A stretch of DNA of 52,771 nucleotides from Streptomonospora mangrovi (GTDB taxonomy: Bacteria; Actinomycetota; Actinomycetes; Streptosporangiales; Streptosporangiaceae), in assembly GCF_027604915.1 (NCBI RefSeq), contig NZ_JAJAQC010000045.1, positions 1-52,771 of the forward strand, given 5' to 3'. Position numbers and translations under genes: made by a program. Shown piece after piece: positions 24,188 through 32,322 of this stretch; position 1 is the stretch's first letter; each line of letters opens with the position of its first letter. The notes below the pieces were generated by a model that was not told the origin of the DNA, ran no database searches, and saw nothing but the letters and a program-made list of their open reading frames with translations.

Positions 24188-25410
24188 ATCGCTCCCGCCT
24201 CTCTGAGCTGGTCGATGTCGGCGGGACCGTATCCGGCCTCGCGGAGGATCTCGTCGGTGTGCTCCCCCAGCAGCGGCGGGGGCTGGCCGGGGCCCAGGGC
24301 GTCGCCGTCGACGTGCACGCCGCTGCCCAGCACGCGCAGGCTGCGGCCCTCCTCGCCGGGGAAGGGCAGCGTGTGCAGCAGGCCCCGGTGGGCGATGTGG
24401 TCCAGGTCCAGGGCCTCGCGGACGCTGAGCACGCGCGCGGCCGGCACGCCCGCCGCCGACAGCGCGGCCTCCCACTCCGCGGCGGGCCGCCGGGCCAGGT
24501 GCTCCTCCAGCGCCTCGCGCAGCGCCTCGCGGTGGGCCTTGCGGTCCTCGCGGGCGGCGAAGCGCGGGTCCGCGGCGAGCCCGGGCGCCCCGACCACCGC
24601 GCACAGCGTCTCGAACTGCTCCTGCTTGTTGGCGGCGATGTTGAGCGCGCCGTCGGCGGTGCGGAAGGTGCCCGAGGGCGCGGCGGTGGCGTTCTCGTTG
24701 CCGATGCGCCGGGGCTCGACCCCGGCGGAGAGGTAGTTGGAGGCGCCCCACCCCATGGCGGTGATGGCGGTCTCGAGCATGGAGACGTCCAGGTAGGCGC
24801 CTTCGCCGCTGCGTTCGCGCCGGACCAGGGCGCTGGACACCGCGAAGGCCGCCGCCAGGCCGCCCAGGACGTCGGCGATGGGGAAGCCGGCGCGCAGGGG
24901 GCCGGTGTCGGCCGTGCCGGTGGCGTCCATCATGCCCGACAGCCCCTGCACGATCTGGTCGTAGGCGGGCCGGTCGCTGAGCGGTCCGTCGGCGCCGAAC
25001 CCGGAGACGGCGCAGTAGACCAGGCCGGGGTTGGCCGCGCGCAGCGCGTCCCACCCGAAGCCCAGGCGCTCCATGACACCGGGTCGGAAGTTCTCCAGCA
25101 GCACGTCGGCCCGCGCGACCAGGCGCCGCATGACCTCCCGGCCCCGGTCGGACTTCAGGTTCAGCGACAGCGAGCGCTTGCCGCTGTTCTGGGCCAGGAA
25201 GGAGGCGCCCATCCCCCGGGCGTTCAGCTCCGCCGAGGCGCCCAGCTGCCGCGCGAGGTCGCCGGATCCGGGGACCTCGACCTTGACCACGTCGGCGCCC
25301 ATGAGCCCGAGCTGGTAGCCGGCGTAGGGCCCGGCCAGGACGTTGGTGAGGTCCAGGACGCGCACGCCGGCCAGCGGCCGCCGGTCGGGCGCGGGCGCGC
25401 CGGTGCTCAC
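24184..25410 (-). CDS. Class III CoA-transferase (CaiB/BaiF family)
   Basis: 408 residues. Family features include LAGVRVLDLTNVLAGPYAGYQLGLMGADVVKVE at the N-terminus, NSGKRSLSLNLK, LLENFRPGVMERLG and RPAYDQIVQGLSGMM, in which Asp151 is the likely catalytic aspartate forming the acyl anhydride. It moves CoA between carboxylic acids without ATP. GTG 25410 overlaps the iclR stop by 4 nt. Next to a citryl-CoA-lyase-like gene and a tricarboxylate importer, the acceptor is probably citrate or a related hydroxy-acid, with succinyl-CoA or acetyl-CoA as possible donor; this is inference. Confidence 0.87.
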   Translation of the reverse strand: MSTGAPAPDRRPLAGVRVLDLTNVLAGPYAGYQLGLMGADVVKVEVPGSGDLARQLGASAELNARGMGASFLAQNSGKRSLSLNLKSDRGREVMRRLVARADVLLENFRPGVMERLGFGWDALRAANPGLVYCAVSGFGADGPLSDRPAYDQIVQGLSGMMDATGTADTGPLRAGFPIADVLGGLAAAFAVSSALVRRERSGEGAYLDVSMLETAITAMGWGASNYLSAGVEPRRIGNENATAAPSGTFRTADGALNIAANKQEQFETLCAVVGAPGLAADPRFAAREDRKAHREALREALEEHLARRPAAEWEAALSAAGVPAARVLSVREALDLDHIAHRGLLHTLPFPGEEGRSLRVLGSGVHVDGDALGPGQPPPLLGEHTDEILREAGYGPADIDQLREAGAI

Positions 25411-26201
25411 CGGTCCCCCCTCGGGCCGGTGCCCGCGGCGCCCGCGCCGGGGTCGAAGCCGATCTCGCTGACGCGGCGGGCCGCCTCGACGACGGCGGCG
25501 GCGAACCCGCGGACGGCGGCGTCGGTGAAGCGGGCGGTGGGGCCGCCCACGGCCAGGGCCGCCACGGGCGCCGCGCCGCCGTCGGGCCGGCGCACCGGCG
25601 CGGCGACGCCGGAGACGCCGTGCTCGCGCTCGCCGTGGCTGACGGCGAACCCGCGCTCCCGGGCCTCGGCGACCTCGGCCCGCAGCCGGTCGGCGTACCG
25701 GGGCCCCTGGGGCGAGGCGGCGGCCACGCGCTCCAGGACGGACTCGGGCGCGCCCTGGAGCAGGACCTTGCTGGCCGCCCCGCCCCACAGCACCATCTCG
25801 TCGCCGGGGTTGACGATGTGCCGCAGGCGCAGCGGCCCCTCCTCCTGGGCCACGCACACGCGTACGGCGTCGACCCGGACGTAGAGGTTGACGGTCTCGG
25901 AGGTCTGGACGGTGAGGTCGCGCATCACGGCGCGCACGGGTTCGGGCACCTGCCACAGGGCGTGGGCCAGGCGCGCCCACCGCAGCAGGCCGGGTCCCGC
26001 GCCGACGCGGCCGTCGGAGCCGCTCCACAGCAGGCCGCGCTGCTCCAGGGTGGCGACCAGGCGCAGGACGGTGGTCTTGGCCAGGCCGGTCAGCTCCACG
26101 AGTTCGCGCGTGGAGTAGCGCTGGTTGCGCTCGTCGTAGAGGTCGAGCAGGTCGAGCGCGCGCACCACGCTCCTGACGCCCCCATCGGTATCCGCGCCCA
26201 T
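25407..26201 (-). CDS. IclR-family transcriptional regulator
   Basis: 264 residues. The N-terminal winged helix (VRSVVRALDLLDLYDERNQRYSTRELVELTGLAKTTVLRLVATLEQRGLL) precedes the IclR effector domain (about 95-250). ATG 26201 is chosen for GGAGG 7 nt upstream; the frame extends to 26255 but would read through a perfect inverted repeat. It heads an overlapping operon with the CoA-transferase and lyase genes and is divergent from tctCBA, the classic position for an IclR regulator of organic-acid uptake. The effector is likely a tricarboxylate or its CoA product. Confidence 0.9.
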   Translation of the reverse strand: MGADTDGGVRSVVRALDLLDLYDERNQRYSTRELVELTGLAKTTVLRLVATLEQRGLLWSGSDGRVGAGPGLLRWARLAHALWQVPEPVRAVMRDLTVQTSETVNLYVRVDAVRVCVAQEEGPLRLRHIVNPGDEMVLWGGAASKVLLQGAPESVLERVAAASPQGPRYADRLRAEVAEARERGFAVSHGEREHGVSGVAAPVRRPDGGAAPVAALAVGGPTARFTDAAVRGFAAAVVEAARRVSEIGFDPGAGAAGTGPRGDR

Positions 26202-26217
26202 CACCCTTCCTCCCATG

Positions 26218-26234
26218 GGTCCACCAGGTGGACC
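26218..26234. promoter_or_regulatory. Perfect inverted repeat, likely IclR operator
   Basis: GGTCCACC-A-GGTGGACC, 8-bp arms around one base, immediately upstream of the iclR SD on the minus strand. A looser pair CCTTTTGG (26233-26240) and CCAAAAGG (26272-26279) lies beside it. Position suits autoregulation and control of the divergent tct promoter. Confidence 0.65.
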
Positions 26235-26408
26235 TTTTGGACTGTTAGACGGCATGGAGTGGCCACGGTACCCAAAAGGCGGCCGGACCGCCAGAGGGCC
26301 GCCGCGCGGCCCCGCGCGCCCGCCCCGGCGGCGGCGCAGGGCGCTGACCAGCGCGGGTGCGAGGCGCGTCCGGTGACCGTCTTGTTAACAGGAGATGTCG
26401 TCCGCCCA

Positions 26409-26438
26409 TTGACACGGCACCACGTGATCTGGATCATT
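26409..26438 (+). promoter_or_regulatory. Likely promoter of tctCBA
   Basis: TTGACA (26409-26414), an 18-nt spacer and ATCATT (26433-26438), about 60 nt before the tctC start. A TGTTAACA palindrome lies about 20 nt upstream of the -35 element and may be an activator site. Confidence 0.5.
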
Positions 26439-26499
26439 CTCGGAACCGATCCGTGGCCCCGCTGGTCCGCCTGGTGGTCCAAGGGTGAGAGGGAGGACG

Positions 26500-27492
26500 A
26501 TGGACAAGCAGCGCGTCCTGCGCGCGGCGGGTGCCGTGGGCGCGGCGCTCGTCGTGGCGGCGGGTGTGGCGAACGCCGCGCTCTCGCAGACCGACGGGTC
26601 CGAGGCCCGCGCCCGCATCGACATCGTGGTGCCCGCCGACCCCGGCGGCGGGTGGGACCTGGTCGCCCGCGAGGCCCAGAACGCCATGCGCGTCAACGGG
26701 ATCGTCGCCAACACCCAGGTGGTCAACCTGCCCGGCGCCGGGGGCACCATCGGCCTGGCCCAGACGGTCCGCCGCGAGGGCAGCGCCACCACCCTGATGA
26801 CCACCGGGACGGTGATGATCGGCGGCATCATCGTCAACGACTCCGCCCAGACACTGGAGGACGTGGTGCCCATCGCGCGCGTCGCCGACGACTACGAGGT
26901 CTTCGTCGTCCGCGACGACTCCCCGCTGCGCGACATGGACGACCTGGTCGACGCCTGGCGCACCGACCCCGGCTCGGTGGCGGTGGGCGGGGGCTCCCTG
27001 GGGGGCACCGACCACTTGCTGGCCGGCCTGGCGGCCAAGGACCAGGGCGTCGACCCCGCCGAGGTCAACTACATCCCCTTCGCCGGGGGCGCGCAGGCGC
27101 TGACCTCGCTGCTGTCGGGCAGCATCGACGTCGGCGTCTCCGGCTACAACGAGTTCAGCGACCAGGTCGAGGCCGGTGAGCTGCGGGTGCTGGGCGTCTC
27201 CGCGCACGAGCGCGTGGAGGGCCTCAAGGAGCACCCCACCCTCCCCGAGCAGGGCGTGGACGCCGTCCTGCCCAACTGGCGGGGGTTCATGGCGCCGCCC
27301 GGCATCACCGAGGCCGAGCGCGCCGAGCTGACGGCCATCGTGGAGGAGATGGTCGCCTCGCCCGAGTGGCGGGACACCCTCGAACGCAACCGGTGGGACG
27401 ACACCTTCCAGACCGGCCCCGAGTTCGAGGCGTTCCTCCAGGAAGAGATCGCCCGCATCACCGACGTCACCGAGGACCTGGACCTGTCATGA
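26500..27492 (+). CDS. tctC: Tripartite tricarboxylate transporter substrate-binding protein
   Basis: 330 residues of the TctC/BugT-type solute receptor family: IDIVVPADPGGGWDLVAR near the mature start, NLPGAGGTIGLAQ, VGGGSLGGTDHLLAGLAA and FAGGAQALTSLLSGSIDVGVS. It delivers a carboxylate to TctAB. The N-terminus has a basic start and hydrophobic core ending GVANA-AL, a normal signal-peptidase-like site; no lipobox cysteine is present, unusual for a Gram-positive binding protein, which needs an anchor. ATG 26500 has GGGAGG. The next gene overlaps by 4 nt. Divergent from the IclR operon. Confidence 0.9.
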   Translation: MDKQRVLRAAGAVGAALVVAAGVANAALSQTDGSEARARIDIVVPADPGGGWDLVAREAQNAMRVNGIVANTQVVNLPGAGGTIGLAQTVRREGSATTLMTTGTVMIGGIIVNDSAQTLEDVVPIARVADDYEVFVVRDDSPLRDMDDLVDAWRTDPGSVAVGGGSLGGTDHLLAGLAAKDQGVDPAEVNYIPFAGGAQALTSLLSGSIDVGVSGYNEFSDQVEAGELRVLGVSAHERVEGLKEHPTLPEQGVDAVLPNWRGFMAPPGITEAERAELTAIVEEMVASPEWRDTLERNRWDDTFQTGPEFEAFLQEEIARITDVTEDLDLS

Positions 27493-28118
27493 ACCCCACG
27501 AGCGAGTCCCCGCCCGCCGCTCCCCCCTCCGCCGCGACCGCCCCTCCTGCCGCCCGCCCGTCGTGGTGGCGGGGCCGCAGCGAGGTGTTCGTGGGGCTGC
27601 TGGTCATCGGCGTCGCCGTCGTCATGGCCGTCCAGACCGCCGGGATGCACGTGCCCGACACCTCCACCGGCCCCGGACCCCAGCTCTTCCCGTGGCTGGT
27701 GTCGGGCCTGATGCTGGTGCTGGGCGCGGCGCTGGTCGTGCAGGTCGTGCGCACGCCGGCCGCCGACCCCGACGCCGACTCCGGTCCCCGCCCCGGTGGC
27801 GCCGGCGCCGATGCCGCTGACGCCGACGGAGGCGCGGCGGGCGCGGCCGGCCGCGCCGGGCGGCGGGCGCCGCAGACCGACTGGCGCACGGTCGCCACCG
27901 TCCTGGGCTCGGTCGCGGCGTTCGCGCTGCTCCTGCACCCGCTGGGGTGGCTGCTGTCGGGCGCCCTGCTGTTCTTCGGGGTGGCCTGGGCGTTCGGGGG
28001 CCGGCGGCCGCTGTACGAGGCGGCGGTGGCCCTGGTCTACTCCTCCGTCGTCCAGCTCGCCTTCGTCGGCGGGCTGGGCCTGAACCTGCCCTCCGGGATC
28101 CTGGGAGGGATTCTCTGA
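27489..28118 (+). CDS. tctB: Tripartite tricarboxylate transporter small membrane subunit
   Basis: 209 residues with four predicted membrane segments (about 33-55, 70-88, 135-160 and 180-200), as in the TctB family. A Pro/Ala-rich N-terminus and an Ala/Asp/Gly-rich central loop (about 90-125) are low-complexity. It overlaps tctC by 4 nt and is followed 1 nt later by tctA, which confirms its role despite the weak sequence signature typical of TctB. Confidence 0.85.
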   Translation: MNPTSESPPAAPPSAATAPPAARPSWWRGRSEVFVGLLVIGVAVVMAVQTAGMHVPDTSTGPGPQLFPWLVSGLMLVLGAALVVQVVRTPAADPDADSGPRPGGAGADAADADGGAAGAAGRAGRRAPQTDWRTVATVLGSVAAFALLLHPLGWLLSGALLFFGVAWAFGGRRPLYEAAVALVYSSVVQLAFVGGLGLNLPSGILGGIL

Positions 28119-28119
28119 C

Positions 28120-29673
28120 ATGGAGACCATCGCGCTCCTGGGCGGCGGGTTCGCCGCCGCCCTGACCCCGGAGAACCTGCTGTGGGCGTTCGTCGGCGTG
28201 GTGCTGGGCACCGCGGTGGGCGTGCTGCCCGGTCTGGGGTCGGCCATGGCGGTGGCGCTGCTGCTGCCGGTGACCTTCCGCCTCGACCCCACCGGCGCGT
28301 TCATCATGTTCAGCGCCGTCTACTACGGCGGTCTCTTCGGCGACTCCACCGCCTCCATCCTGATGAACACGCCGGGCAACAGCTCGGCCATCGCCACCGC
28401 CATCGAGGGCCATCGGATGGCCCTGCGCGGCCGGGCGCCCCAGGCGCTGGCCACCGCGGCGATCGGCGCGTTCATCGGCGCGGTCGTCTCCACGACCGTG
28501 GTGGCGTTCTTCTCCGACACCATCATCGCCATCGCACTGAGTTTCGGGCCCGCCGAATACCTGGCCCTGGCGGTCTTCGCGTTCGTGGCGACGTCGGCGG
28601 TCGTGGCCCAGTCCATGGTGCGCGGGCTGATCGCGCTGTCGATCGGGCTGGCCGTGTCCATGGTCGGCATCGACGCCCAGAGCGGCGCGGCGCGCTTCAC
28701 CCTGGGCATCCCGTCGCTGTTCGAGGGCATCGACATCGTCACGGTGACCGTGAGCCTGCTGGCCCTGGGCGAGGTCCTCCACGTCGCGTCGCGCTTCCAC
28801 CGCCAGGACGCCCACGAGCAACTGGTGTCGGCGCGGGGCACGCCCTGGCTCTCCCTCGGCGAGCTGCGCCGCACGGTCCCGGCGTGGCTGCGCGGTCTGG
28901 GTTTCGGTCTGCCCTTCGGCGCCATCCCCGCCGGCGGCTCGGAGATCCCCACCTTCCTGGCCTACGGCACCGAGCGCCGGCTGGCGGGGCTGCGCGCGCG
29001 GCGCGGCGGGCGCCCCGACGAGTTCGGCGAGGGCGCCATCGAGGGGGTGGCCGCACCCGAGACGGCCGCCAGCGCCACGGCCGGGACCGCCATGGGCGCC
29101 CTGCTCGGGCTGGGGCTGCCGACCTCGGCCACCGCCGCGATCATGCTCGCCGCGTTCCAGCAGTACGGCATGCAGCCCGGCCCGCTGCTCTTCGAGCGCA
29201 ACGCCGACCTGGTGTGGGCGCTGCTGGCGAGCCTGTTCGTGGGCAGCGTGCTGCTGCTGGTCCTCAACCTGCCGTTCGCGCCGCTGTGGGCCAGGCTGCT
29301 GCTCATCCCCAAGCGCTACCTGTACGCGGGCATCACCGGGTTCGCCGTGCTCGGGGTCTACGCCTCCTCCCACTCCGTCACCGACCTGTGGCTGCTCATC
29401 GTGCTGGGGATGCTGGGCTTCATGATGCGCCGGTACGCGATCCCGGTGGCGCCGGTGCTCATCGCCGTGATCCTGGGCCCCCTGGCGGAGAGCGAACTGC
29501 GCCGGGCGCTGGCGATCGGGCAGGGGGACGTCGGCGTGCTGGTCGCCGGACCCATCACGGTGGGCATCTACACCGTCATCGCGGCCGCCGTCGCCGTCGT
29601 CGCGATCGCCCGCGTGCGGGCGCGCCGCCGCGCCGCCGCCGAGGCGGGCGCGGAGGCGGTGCCCGCGCCCTAG
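28120..29673 (+). CDS. tctA: Tripartite tricarboxylate transporter large membrane subunit
   Basis: 517 residues, about 12 membrane segments. The family signature lies near the start: [24 protein letters not shown], then [31 protein letters not shown] second conserved region is [20 protein letters not shown] and the repeated-half [18 protein letters not shown]. It is the ion-coupled permease for a tri- or dicarboxylate, working with TctB and TctC. ATG 28120 has GGGAGGG about 10 nt upstream. Two tandem hairpins follow it. Confidence 0.93.
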   Translation: METIALLGGGFAAALTPENLLWAFVGVVLGTAVGVLPGLGSAMAVALLLPVTFRLDPTGAFIMFSAVYYGGLFGDSTASILMNTPGNSSAIATAIEGHRMALRGRAPQALATAAIGAFIGAVVSTTVVAFFSDTIIAIALSFGPAEYLALAVFAFVATSAVVAQSMVRGLIALSIGLAVSMVGIDAQSGAARFTLGIPSLFEGIDIVTVTVSLLALGEVLHVASRFHRQDAHEQLVSARGTPWLSLGELRRTVPAWLRGLGFGLPFGAIPAGGSEIPTFLAYGTERRLAGLRARRGGRPDEFGEGAIEGVAAPETAASATAGTAMGALLGLGLPTSATAAIMLAAFQQYGMQPGPLLFERNADLVWALLASLFVGSVLLLVLNLPFAPLWARLLLIPKRYLYAGITGFAVLGVYASSHSVTDLWLLIVLGMLGFMMRRYAIPVAPVLIAVILGPLAESELRRALAIGQGDVGVLVAGPITVGIYTVIAAAVAVVAIARVRARRRAAAEAGAEAVPAP

Positions 29674-29682
29674 GGCAGGGAG

Positions 29683-29729
29683 GCCCCGGCCGCGCGGGGG
29701 CAGGGGGTGCCTTCGGCCGCGGCCGGGGC
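29683..29729 (+). terminator. Hairpin 10 nt after tctA
   Basis: GCCCCGGCCGCG (29683-29694) pairs exactly with 29718-29729; the loop of 23 nt is long. It is the first of two tandem hairpins after the tct operon. Confidence 0.6.
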
Positions 29730-29765
29730 GCCCCCGCCGCGCGCGGGAAGGCAGGACGAGCGGTC

Positions 29766-29802
29766 ACCGGCCGTGCGGGAAGCCGCTCCCCGCACGGCCG
29801 GT
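29766..29802 (+). terminator. Second tct terminator, 14-bp stem
   Basis: ACCGGCCGTGCGGG (29766-29779) pairs exactly with 29789-29802 around a 9-nt loop, followed by a TCGGTTGCGGTTT stretch. It is a stronger candidate for the true end of the tct transcript. Confidence 0.75.
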
Positions 29803-29895
29803 CGGTTGCGGTTTCCGCAAGCGGGCGTGCCGGACCGGCGTCCGGCGGGCGAGACTGGCGGCGACCAGGACGGTCCTGGACGAAGGAGGCCGACC

Positions 29896-30393
29896 GTGCC
29901 CACCGCCGCCCGCCGCGCCCGCGGCGACACCCCGCCGCCCCGCACCGCCGGCGGGGAGGCCGAGACCCTGCGCGGGTTCCTCGACTACCTTCGAACCTCG
30001 ATCGCCGCCAAGGTCGAAGGCGCGCCCGAGCCCCAGGTCCGCACGGCCGCCGTGCCCTCGGGCACCAACCTGCTCGGCCTGCTCAACCACCTCGCCCACG
30101 TGGAGCGCGCCACGTTCCTCGGCGAGGAGGTCGCCGACTGGCAGGCCACCTTCCGGGCGGCGCCCGACGACGGCGCGGCCGACGTCCTCGCCCGCTACCG
30201 CGACGCCGTCGAGCGCGCGAACCGGGTCCTGGACGGGTGCGCCGACCTCGGCGCGCCGCTGCCCCGCCCGCGCCCGGGGCGGCCCGCCCCCAGCGTGCGC
30301 TGGGCGCTGGTGCACCTGATCGAGGAGACCGGCCGCCACGCGGGCCACGCCGACATCATCCGCGAACTCATCGACGGCGCCACCGGCCGCTGA
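29896..30393 (+). CDS. DinB/DUF664-like four-helix protein
   Basis: 165 residues. After about 20 disordered residues comes a DinB-type helical bundle: EAETLRGFLDYLRTSIAAKVEG, TNLLGLLNHLAHVERATFLGEEV and WALVHLIEETGRHAGHADIIRELIDG. The histidines in NHLAHVE and ETGRHAGH match the metal-binding His positions of this superfamily (mycothiol-dependent enzymes and relatives). It may be a thiol S-transferase or metal-dependent hydrolase; no substrate is suggested. GTG 29896 follows AAGGAGG 6 nt upstream. It is convergent with the LysR gene. Confidence 0.82.
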   Translation: MPTAARRARGDTPPPRTAGGEAETLRGFLDYLRTSIAAKVEGAPEPQVRTAAVPSGTNLLGLLNHLAHVERATFLGEEVADWQATFRAAPDDGAADVLARYRDAVERANRVLDGCADLGAPLPRPRPGRPAPSVRWALVHLIEETGRHAGHADIIRELIDGATGR

Positions 30394-30403
30394 GCGGCGG
30401 CCG

Positions 30404-31267
30404 TCAGGGCGCGGCGTCGGCGAACTGGTCCAGGAAGGCGCGCGCGGCGGGCGCGCACTCCTTGGTCGAGGGAACGGCCAGCCCCAGCGACCGCGTCGTC
30501 CTCGGCGTCAGGGGCCGCGTCACCACCGGGCCGAGGTCGGCGGGCAGCCCGAGCGCGGGGACGATGCTGACGCCCAGCCCGGCCGCCACCATCTCCAAAA
30601 TGGCGGCGGGGCTGCCGGCCTCGTAGGCGATGTCCAACTCCACCCCGGCCGCGCGCGAGGCGTCCATGATCAGCGGGCGGCAGCCCGCCGTGGTCAGGAT
30701 GAAGGGCTGCCCGGCCAGGTCGGCGACGCGCACGGCGGTACGGCCGGTGAGGGGGTGGCCCTCGGGCAGCACCGCCACCATGTCGTGGGTGCTCAGGTGC
30801 AGGGTGTGCAGGCCGGGTGCGGGCAGGGTGACCACGCCGATCTCGGCGGCACCGCGGCGCAGCCAGTCGCGGATGTCGTCGTCGACGCCCTCGAAGAGTC
30901 GCACCTGCACCTGGGGGAAGCGGTCGGTGAAGGCGCGCAGCGGCTGGGCGATGAGGGTTCCGGTGGCGCTGGGCAGGCTGGCCAGTCGCAGCATGCCGGT
31001 GACCTGCCCGGCGGCGGCCGCGACGTCGGCGCGGATCAGGTCGAAGTTGCGCAGCGTCTCGCGGGCGCGGGCGAGCGCGCGCCGACCGGCCTCGGTGAGC
31101 GCGACGCCGTCGCGGTGGCGGACCAGCAGCGGCGCGCCGAGTTCGCGCTCCAGCCCGGTGACGGCGCGGCTGACGGCGGGCTGGGACATGCCGATGTGCT
31201 CGGCCGCAGCGGTGAACCCGCCGTGCTCGGCGACCGCGACCAGGACCCGGAGCTGCGTCAGCGTCAT
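30404..31267 (-). CDS. LysR-family transcriptional regulator
   Basis: 287 residues. N-terminal winged helix-turn-helix MTLTQLRVLVAVAEHGGFTAAAEHIGMSQPAVSRAVTGLERELG, then the two-lobed effector domain (about 90-287). It is divergent from an alpha/beta hydrolase gene with only 58 nt between the starts, the usual arrangement for a LysR activator and its target. The gap contains an ATACC-N6-GGTAT dyad suited to LysR binding. Only 10 nt separate its stop from the convergent DinB-like gene. Confidence 0.92.
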   Translation of the reverse strand: MTLTQLRVLVAVAEHGGFTAAAEHIGMSQPAVSRAVTGLERELGAPLLVRHRDGVALTEAGRRALARARETLRNFDLIRADVAAAAGQVTGMLRLASLPSATGTLIAQPLRAFTDRFPQVQVRLFEGVDDDIRDWLRRGAAEIGVVTLPAPGLHTLHLSTHDMVAVLPEGHPLTGRTAVRVADLAGQPFILTTAGCRPLIMDASRAAGVELDIAYEAGSPAAILEMVAAGLGVSIVPALGLPADLGPVVTRPLTPRTTRSLGLAVPSTKECAPAARAFLDQFADAAP

Positions 31268-31273
31268 AGCGGC

Positions 31274-31289
31274 ATACCATAACGGGTAT
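31274..31289. promoter_or_regulatory. LysR-type dyad ATACC-N6-GGTAT
   Basis: A T-A dyad in the 58-nt divergent gap between the LysR gene and the hydrolase gene. A looser inverted pair CATAAC / GTTATG (31278-31283, 31318-31323) flanks it, so the whole gap may be one regulator-binding region. Confidence 0.55.
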
Positions 31290-31325
31290 TTGACGCGGGC
31301 CGGATCAGAACCCGATGGTTATGCC

Positions 31326-32153
31326 ATGGCTGAGCGATTGACGATCGAGGTGGACGGCCGCCGGGCGAGTTATCTGGCGGCGGGCGAGCGCGGCCCCCTG
31401 GTGCTGCTGCTGCACGGGACCTACTGGAGCCGGGTGTGGCTGCCGGTGCTCGACGGCCTCGCCGCGGCCGGGCTCCGCCCGGTGGCGGTGGACCTGCCCG
31501 GCCTGGGCCGCTCCGAGGGCGAACTGACCCCGGAGACGGCGACGGTGCCCGCGCTGGCGGCGTGGACGGCGCGGTTCGCGGCGGCGCTGGGCGCACGGGG
31601 GCCGGTCGGGGTGGCCGGGCACGACATCGGCGGCGCGGTCGCCCAGCACCTGCTGGTCGGCGGGGAACTGGCGGTGGACCGGTTGGCGCTGGTCAACTCG
31701 GTGACCTACGACTCCTGGCCGGTGCCCGGGGTGGCCCGCTACCGGGACCCGGCCGTGGTGGCGGCGACCGCACCGGCCGACCTCCTCGCCGCCCGCCGCA
31801 CGGCGGTCACGACGGCCCTGGCCCGCCCGGCCGCCGAGGCCGAGATCGCGGACTACCTCGACCCCTGGCACGACCCGCGCGTGTGCCGCTCCTGGATGGC
31901 CCTGGCCGCCGCCGCCGACAGCCGCTACACGCGGGACTCGGTGCCCGCCCTGCGCGCCGACGGCACGCCCAAGCTGCTGGTCTGGGGCGAGGACGACACC
32001 TTCCAGGAGGTCGCCCACGCAGAGCGCTTCGCCGCCGAGATGCCGAACACCACGCTGGTGCGGGTGCCGCGAGCCGGCCACATCCCGATGGAGAACGCCC
32101 CGGAGACGGTGACGCGCGCGTTGGCGGACTTCTTTCTCGGCCTCGGCGGCTGA
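31326..32153 (+). CDS. Alpha/beta-fold hydrolase with Asp nucleophile
   Basis: 275 residues. LLLHGTYWSRVW gives the oxyanion-hole region, GHDIGGAVAQH is the nucleophile elbow with Asp in place of Ser, VWGEDD carries the likely acid, and VPRAGHIPMENAP the catalytic His. An Asp nucleophile places it with epoxide hydrolases and haloalkane dehalogenases rather than esterases. The cap domain (about 140-200) is Ala/Arg-rich. ATG 31326 has no strong SD. Probably activated by the divergent LysR protein. The substrate is unknown. Confidence 0.85.
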   Translation: MAERLTIEVDGRRASYLAAGERGPLVLLLHGTYWSRVWLPVLDGLAAAGLRPVAVDLPGLGRSEGELTPETATVPALAAWTARFAAALGARGPVGVAGHDIGGAVAQHLLVGGELAVDRLALVNSVTYDSWPVPGVARYRDPAVVAATAPADLLAARRTAVTTALARPAAEAEIADYLDPWHDPRVCRSWMALAAAADSRYTRDSVPALRADGTPKLLVWGEDDTFQEVAHAERFAAEMPNTTLVRVPRAGHIPMENAPETVTRALADFFLGLGG

Positions 32154-32322
32154 GGCCGCGAGGCTGACGGAGGATCGGCAACCACAAGGTGAGACAGCCC
32201 GGGCGCACGCCACCCACTCCGACCGTTTCAACGGTCCACGAGACAGGCCCGAGCACGGAAACGGCGAACGGTAGAGTCACCTCGTCGCCGGCTCCCCCGT
32301 TCCTCCGCGATCCGCGCCCGTC

